Part shown: piece after piece, positions 59,401 through 64,000 of the stretch
How the letters are laid out: every line of letters starts with the position of its first letter
Numbering within the stretch: position 1 is the first letter of the stretch
NCBI GenBank assembly: GCA_973895155.1
Contig: OZ316891.1
Coordinates: 19,158,001-19,222,000 of the forward strand
Direction: 5' to 3'
DNA: 64,000 bases
Source: Marsupella aquatica
Taxonomy: Eukaryota; Marchantiophyta
Notes under the pieces: generated by a model
The model's database searches: none
The model's input: the letters and a program-made list of their open reading frames with translations, nothing else
What the model was told of the DNA's origin: nothing
Made by a program: the position numbers and the translations under genes

Positions 59401-59813
59401 GAGATGGGCAACGCAGGAGATTCTATTAGCATGGCATGCGTACAAATTTGAAGCTGCTTACCCAAATTCAAGGAATACTAAGCCGAAATCAATGGTAACA
59501 AACTGACAGATCTGGATCGCACCATAGCACGTTGGTATTCGCACCCCTATAGAGCTGTGCTATCTACCTAATCTAAGCGGCGGCCTTTCTGATCCCTCTC
59601 GACTTTCTCATATTGCAGGTCAGATTTACAAAACCAGCCAGAGCAATCACGCCAGGTCAGGCATTAGTGCTATATGATGGAGATATTTGTCTCGGAGCTG
59701 GGAGACTCCTCCACCCTGGACCCTCATTATTTGAACAAAACTTTGATGCAGGCGAATGGAAGGTTGAAAAGGAAATTTCTGTGGAGGAATCTGGACTCAA
59801 AATGGGGTCATGA
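56481..59813 (+). CDS. MTU1: tRNA-specific 2-thiouridylase, MnmA/TRMU family, probably organellar
   Basis: Seven exons join in phase: 56481-56927, 57178-57295, 57410-57534, 58024-58179, 58420-58798, 59092-59333 and 59619-59813. They encode 553 residues. Motifs occur in family order: the ATP-binding SGGVDSS loop at residues 134-140, FMRNWD in exon 2, TPNPDLACN with the first catalytic Cys in exon 3, [12 protein letters not shown] and KDQSYFLAS in exon 4, and FPLG plus SAGICFVG with the second catalytic Cys in exon 5. RYRQ follows in exon 6 and RAITPGQ in exon 7. The enzyme thiolates U34 of tRNA-Lys, -Glu and -Gln in bacteria and organelles. The 130-residue leader is rich in Arg and Ser, as expected for mitochondrial or plastid import. 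Exon 6 encodes about 45 residues after ECTV that bacterial enzymes lack. An alternative splice choice there is possible. Confidence 0.92.
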
Positions 59814-59970
59814 GATGATCATTTAGTGTCAAAGACAACAAAAATGTGGTGCTTGAGTGGTTGCAGCATCTTCTGAGCTAGCACATTGCTGGCCATGAAA
59901 GAGTTCAAGAGTAGTCCGCTCAGTAGTCGTGTAAATACGTTATTCCATCATGTACCATCGCAAAATAGGA

Positions 59971-59976
59971 AATAAA
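59971..59976 (+). terminator. Candidate poly(A) signal of the thiouridylase gene
   Basis: An AATAAA hexamer lies 158 nt past the stop codon, at a usual distance for a plant 3' UTR. Confidence 0.4.
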
Positions 59977-60540
59977 GGTCTCCCCACATGATAGTGAAAT
60001 TGGGTTTAGGGTCCTGGATCATTGACTCGGATTTTCAGAACCGTAGCAATTGCCAGATTGCTGGTTTTGTGGTGAACCATGGGGTTTGTGGCAGGTGCGG
60101 TTTAGCATGCTTGTCTCGTTTGGGTTTATAAATTTGAAATCTTTAATGACAACTGGATGTGAATTTTGAAACAGACCAGGACTTCACACGCACACGAACC
60201 GATTGACATCATTAGTCAGGAATAACATGAAATTGGAGCCCTCAAAGTTCGTGCTTGGTGTCTTTATGCTTTTTAGTCTCGTTCATTTCAAAAAGCAAAA
60301 TGATTGACACTTTAATGTTGGCATTCACAGATGTTGTGTTCATCTCTTGCCTAGACAATTATGGGCTTGGGTTCATGGTGGGAAAATTGTTAAGGTAACA
60401 CCCTCCCAAGAAGGCTGTCTCCCAAACAAAGCTATATATCTGTCTGCCTGAGTTGCTTTTCTTGGAGAATGCTCTTGTGGCAGGCAGGGCATGAGGTAGC
60501 TTAAACTACCAATGGCCCTTTATGCCTTGTTCACTAGACA
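59977..60540. other. Spacer downstream of the thiouridylase gene
   Basis: AT-rich sequence without a supported gene or repeat. Confidence 0.3.
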
Positions 60541-61165
60541 TTTCTCTTGTAAATGCTTGGATGTTCATATGTGAGACTGGGGTGATGTTCTAGTGAAAGT
60601 TTTCCGGTCTAGGCTGGTAAATAAGAGGGAGGGCTATGGGCTGAAACTCCCTTGGGCTAACCGTCCTTGAGAATTACAGCCCATAACTCCCTCAGGGTCA
60701 TGGATGGGTTTATGGGTGCTTTTGACAAGACCTTTCCCTTGTAAATGCTTGGATGTTCATTTGTGAGACTTGGGTTATATGTAGGGTAATGACGGTTTGG
60801 TATTGGGTTACTAGCCTGTAACCTGTGACCAGAAAGTGAGAAAATGCTTACTGGCAGCGGTCGGGAAGCTTTTCTGAGCTTTGTGGGAACAGGTTTCAGA
60901 CTAGAACCCCAGCCCAAGCAGTCTTTATCATATGTCATATTTGTCCGGAAAAAGATTACCAAGGTAAGGTTTTTCGGGCACAGGGTTATGAAAATGGTAG
61001 CACCTAGTAGAAAAGATTACACACTGGTAACCTCTGGTAACCTTTCTTCCTGACAGGAATTATAAGACTAGTGAAAGTTTTGTGATACATGCCAGGTAAT
61101 CAAGAGGGAGGGCTATGGCTGGGGCTCACCTTCCTTGGGAATAGCTCATAACCCCCTCAGGGTGT
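60541..61165. repeat. Duplicated segments and a dispersed repeat
   Basis: The phrase cttgtaaatgcttggatgtt plus catttgtgagact occurs at about 60548 and 60737, 189 bp apart. The phrase aagagggagggctatgg occurs at about 60624 and 61091. The stretch 60805-60880 (agcctgtaacctgtgacc) matches 7660-7740. The block is a nested relic of repetitive DNA. Confidence 0.5.
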
Positions 61166-61960
61166 GGTTTATCTACACTAAAACTTAAGTAGGAACCCAA
61201 ATTTTTCTACCTGAAGTTTCTCTCTAGCACCCTAGGAGGGTCTCGTTTGCTTCTCCACAACTTGAGAAAGGGTAGTGGCAACTGCACATCAAATAGCAGC
61301 TAGGGTACATAGAAGTAACAACACTCACTAATGTAAAAGAATATTCTGGTTTATAGTGGTATGGAAAATTTGTTCAATCTGTTGGCACTTGCCACATAAC
61401 AAAGTACACCATACTTTGTTACTTTTTGATGTGCAATTACCACCAGGGTTTCACAAAGTGTCCTTGATGTACTCTACAACCATGGAATAGGATCAAGTCC
61501 CTATTTTCAGTGGAACTTGGTGGATGCGGATTAGCAGTATCCTCGGGAGAATTGCATTTTCAAACTAGAAAAGGGGACCTGAACTTGAAGAAAGTGGATA
61601 GTCTAAGGAAATTACTTTAAAAAGTAAAGCATGGGCATCAAATCCGCTTCCCCAATTGCCGTTATCTGATCAGCCGCGTCCTAAACCAGGGTATGAAAAA
61701 CAATCGATGGGATTTTGCTTCACACCTTCTACTGTAGACAACGTGGGTTCCACTTTAAGACAGTCTGATGTGCAGGATCCTCCTTCATCGCTAGGGTCTC
61801 ATCTCCCTTCTCTTGTGGGCTGGTGATATCATAAGTTGAGACAAAACCTCTGAATTCTGAAAGGAGTATTAGGGAGCCCCCATCATTGGGACTTTCAAGT
61901 GGGGGATCATGTCTTCCTATTGGGGTTTTGTCTTTTGATATATAATGTTAGGGACTCTCA
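61166..61960. other. Spacer
   Basis: No supported gene or repeat. Short stretches resemble retroelement UTR sequence by composition only. Confidence 0.25.
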
Positions 61961-62300
61961 AAACCAGGGACTCTCAAAGCCTCATAGTTACAGATGAAGG
62001 CTTTGCGGGTTAGAGTGACTTATGGTCATGGCATAAGACCAATCTAGCCTCCCTCTCAAAGCCTCATAGTTACAGATGATGGCTTTGCAGGTTAGAGCTG
62101 GTCATGGCATAAGATGGCTTTGCAGGTTAGAGTGACTTATGGTCATGGCATAAGACCAATCTTTATGGAAATTATTGATTAAGTGACTTATGATCATCAC
62201 ATAAGACCAATCTTTATGGAAATGATTGATTATGAATTTGGCAGTCCATCAAATTTGAGGTTTGAGAACTTCACTACTCAGTTAAGGTCCATCGATTGTT
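61961..62300. repeat. Irregular tandem repeats with a cataagaccaatct motif
   Basis: The blocks tctcaaagcctcatagttacag, atggctttgcaggttagag, tgacttatggtcatggcataag and accaatctttatggaaat.attgatta each occur two to four times in shuffled order. The first and second blocks repeat with only one or two changes, so the duplications are fairly recent. Confidence 0.65.
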
Positions 62301-62660
62301 GAGGTTGGAGACCTCCTAATGTTTATCGATTAATAATTTTTGTCACTTTTTAGATCAGTCCATCAAATCTGATGTTTGAGACCCCTATCGTATGTCAAAG
62401 ACTTATGAAGGGATGCAAAGCAAATATACCTACAGAAGAACAGTCACACATCGAATTTGCTGGTGCCAAATTAGTTCAAGAATTTGTTGAAACGATCCCC
62501 TGTCTATTTCTTTTACAATTGTGTGGTTTGCATCTCACGGAAGATTGTGTCGGTGCCGAATTTTAGTGAGCTATTCGCCTTCTGTTTTAGATTAGGCCGA
62601 CTCGACCTCGACCCGTTGTGTGCGTGCATTTCTAATGGTTATTGTGATGAAATCCTACAG

Positions 62661-62798
62661 GGTTACAAAAATCTTCGCAAGTACTCTGATTCGAACGGTC
62701 TCGAAGCGATAGGAAATGGGCCTGATCTGAAACGATTTGATATGGGCGGCACCGAGGGTTCTAAGATGCTTAGGATTGTCAAGAAAGAGGGAGATTAG
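62661..62798 (+). other. Possible terminal exon of an unknown gene
   Basis: After a TCCTACAG acceptor, 45 codons stay open to a TAG at 62796-62798. The peptide is hydrophilic (for example LRKYSDSNGLEAIGNG), and the GC content is higher than in the flanks. Upstream exons were not found, so it may be a gene fragment. Confidence 0.2.
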
Positions 62799-63504
62799 TT
62801 CGAATTTTGAAGCGGGACTTAGGCCCATATCATGAAAGCTACCTGACCTTGTTCGCAAATAGCATGTATTGGTGATTCTGGAGAGTGGACAGTTGTGCGT
62901 TGAAGATAAGAGCATAATAACGTCCAGCAGACAAGTTGGCCCAAAACAAAGATCTGTTGGGAGAACTTACGAAACTTATCCAATCCCGTCCTGATTATGT
63001 TACACGTGTGTGACATGTTTACGGCCAGAACAAACGAGCTTGTGATAAAAACAGTTTCTTCCTATGGTTGCACTTGAACACGTTGTCGCAGCAGCACTGG
63101 GGCAATCAGGGCCATTACCAATGATTGGAACAGCAATTTCTGCTAATTCCTTGCATAGGCTTCCTTGGAATTTCGGGAGCTTAATATCATGTGAGGAAAC
63201 GGGGAGAACGATGAAAGGGAGTCATCGAGAGGCTTTCCAACCGGTCGACACAGGATCCTAGTCCGATCCAATCCAAGTAGAATGCGATTCATCCGAAAGC
63301 GAGACAACCCGCAACGAGATGAAGATAGCTGAAATCCTGTCGAAATCAACGTAACCATAACACAAACAAGAGCAGAATGGATAAAGACTCAAATAATACA
63401 CGACCACAATTTGAACCAGAGAACGCGTCGATTCGATAAGACAGGCAGCAATCACACAATTGGCACTAGCGCTCATCTGGAAGCGAGAAATTCGATACCG
63501 ATCA
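62799..63504 (+). promoter_or_regulatory. Upstream region of the F-box/kelch gene
   Basis: There is no protein gene here. An in-frame TGA near 63413 and the absence of any earlier in-frame ATG fix the F-box start at 63505. GC content rises steadily toward the gene. Confidence 0.35.
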
Positions 63505-64000
63505 ATGGGGACGAGCGATTGCTCGAGTTCGGCGGCCTCAACTAGCGAGGATGTGTGCAATGCAAGCGAGAAATCGTCCAACACCGACGCCGTCACGCTT
63601 CAGGTCGTGCACAAACGAAAGGAACGGATGACGAGACGGCAGACACCGCAGCAGCAGGGCGAGAAAGGCACAAGAACGCCAGAAGAACACACCCCGCTCC
63701 TCGCTCACGTCCCGGACGACATCACCATCGACCACATCCTGACCAGAGTCCATTGGAGCCTACTAAACATTCTCACGACGCTCAACCTCCAATGGTACCA
63801 CGCAATCCGAAGGGGCAAGGTGTACAATGCGCGAGTCCGATTGCAAGCGACTCAAACGCTCGTGATCATCAGTCACCTTGCGCCGGCTCCTCTGAATATC
63901 GGGGCGCCTCCGACCGCCATCTCCGCATACGATCCCACTATGGACGAGTGGCACCTCTTGCCGCCCATCCCGAGCCCTGCCCACGACCCCATAGCTCTTC
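63505..64000 (+). CDS. F-box/kelch-repeat protein, 5' part, runs off the window
   Basis: The frame opens at the ATG at 63505 and is still open at the last base (165 codons). After a 60-residue low-complexity leader comes an F-box at about 65-110, with LAHVPDDITIDHILTRV, a LNLQWYHAIRR core and KVYNARVR. Then a first kelch-type blade begins at about 136 (AISAYDPTMDEWHLLPPIP). This is the layout of plant F-box/kelch proteins, which use the F-box to bind SKP1 in an SCF ubiquitin ligase and the kelch propeller to bind a target. The target cannot be told from this part. An alternative start at the ATG at 63628 would shorten the leader by 41 residues. The minus-strand frames here are shadows. Confidence 0.85.
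   Translation, partial: MGTSDCSSSAASTSEDVCNASEKSSNTDAVTLQVVHKRKERMTRRQTPQQQGEKGTRTPEEHTPLLAHVPDDITIDHILTRVHWSLLNILTTLNLQWYHAIRRGKVYNARVRLQATQTLVIISHLAPAPLNIGAPPTAISAYDPTMDEWHLLPPIPSPAHDPIAL

Overview
The window reads as nuclear DNA of a land plant, most likely a non-seed plant such as a moss, liverwort or lycophyte. The evidence is spliced genes with GT-AG introns of roughly 60-870 nt, a plant-type NRT2 nitrate transporter, a plant Sec63/ERdj2 with three membrane spans, an APUM23-type nucleolar Puf protein, an F-box/kelch protein, and long AT-rich spacers full of decayed repeats. The species guess is inference. There are no operons, rRNA genes, canonical tRNA genes, CRISPR arrays or intact transposon proteins.

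Layout. 1-2.1 kb holds two tandem, homologous microRNA-like hairpins with no protein gene around them. 3.1-6.6 kb holds exon-like segments, mostly on the minus strand, plus a possible divergent plus-strand first exon. 6.8-19.4 kb is mostly repeat-rich spacer, including copies of a repeat with a Pol III B-box-like core. 19.5-21.5 kb is an intronless ERdj2/Sec63 gene (minus), followed by an array of 120-bp tandem repeats. 23.9-24.5 kb is a PF10237-type methyltransferase (minus). 29.2-32.9 kb and 34.9-37.6 kb each hold a previously unassembled spliced gene of unknown function, on plus and minus strands. 42.1-43.9 kb is NRT2, interrupted by a single-base frameshift inside its nitrate signature. 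44.5-49.3 kb is degenerate tandem repeats. 49.6-54.5 kb is a nine-exon APUM23/Nop9-like gene. 54.9-56.1 kb is satellite-like repeats. 56.5-59.8 kb is a seven-exon organelle-type tRNA 2-thiouridylase (MnmA/TRMU). 60-62.3 kb is repeats. An F-box/kelch gene starts at 63.5 kb and runs off the end.

The genes are independent units. Three serve translation in a broad sense: Sec63 in ER translocation, the Puf protein in pre-rRNA maturation and MnmA in tRNA wobble modification. I see no shared regulatory logic. The observations most worth a second look are the paired hairpins, the NRT2 frameshift and the three hidden spliced genes. Exon boundaries were placed by eye from reading frame, splice consensus and, where available, family alignment from memory. 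Gene models without a known family are provisional.
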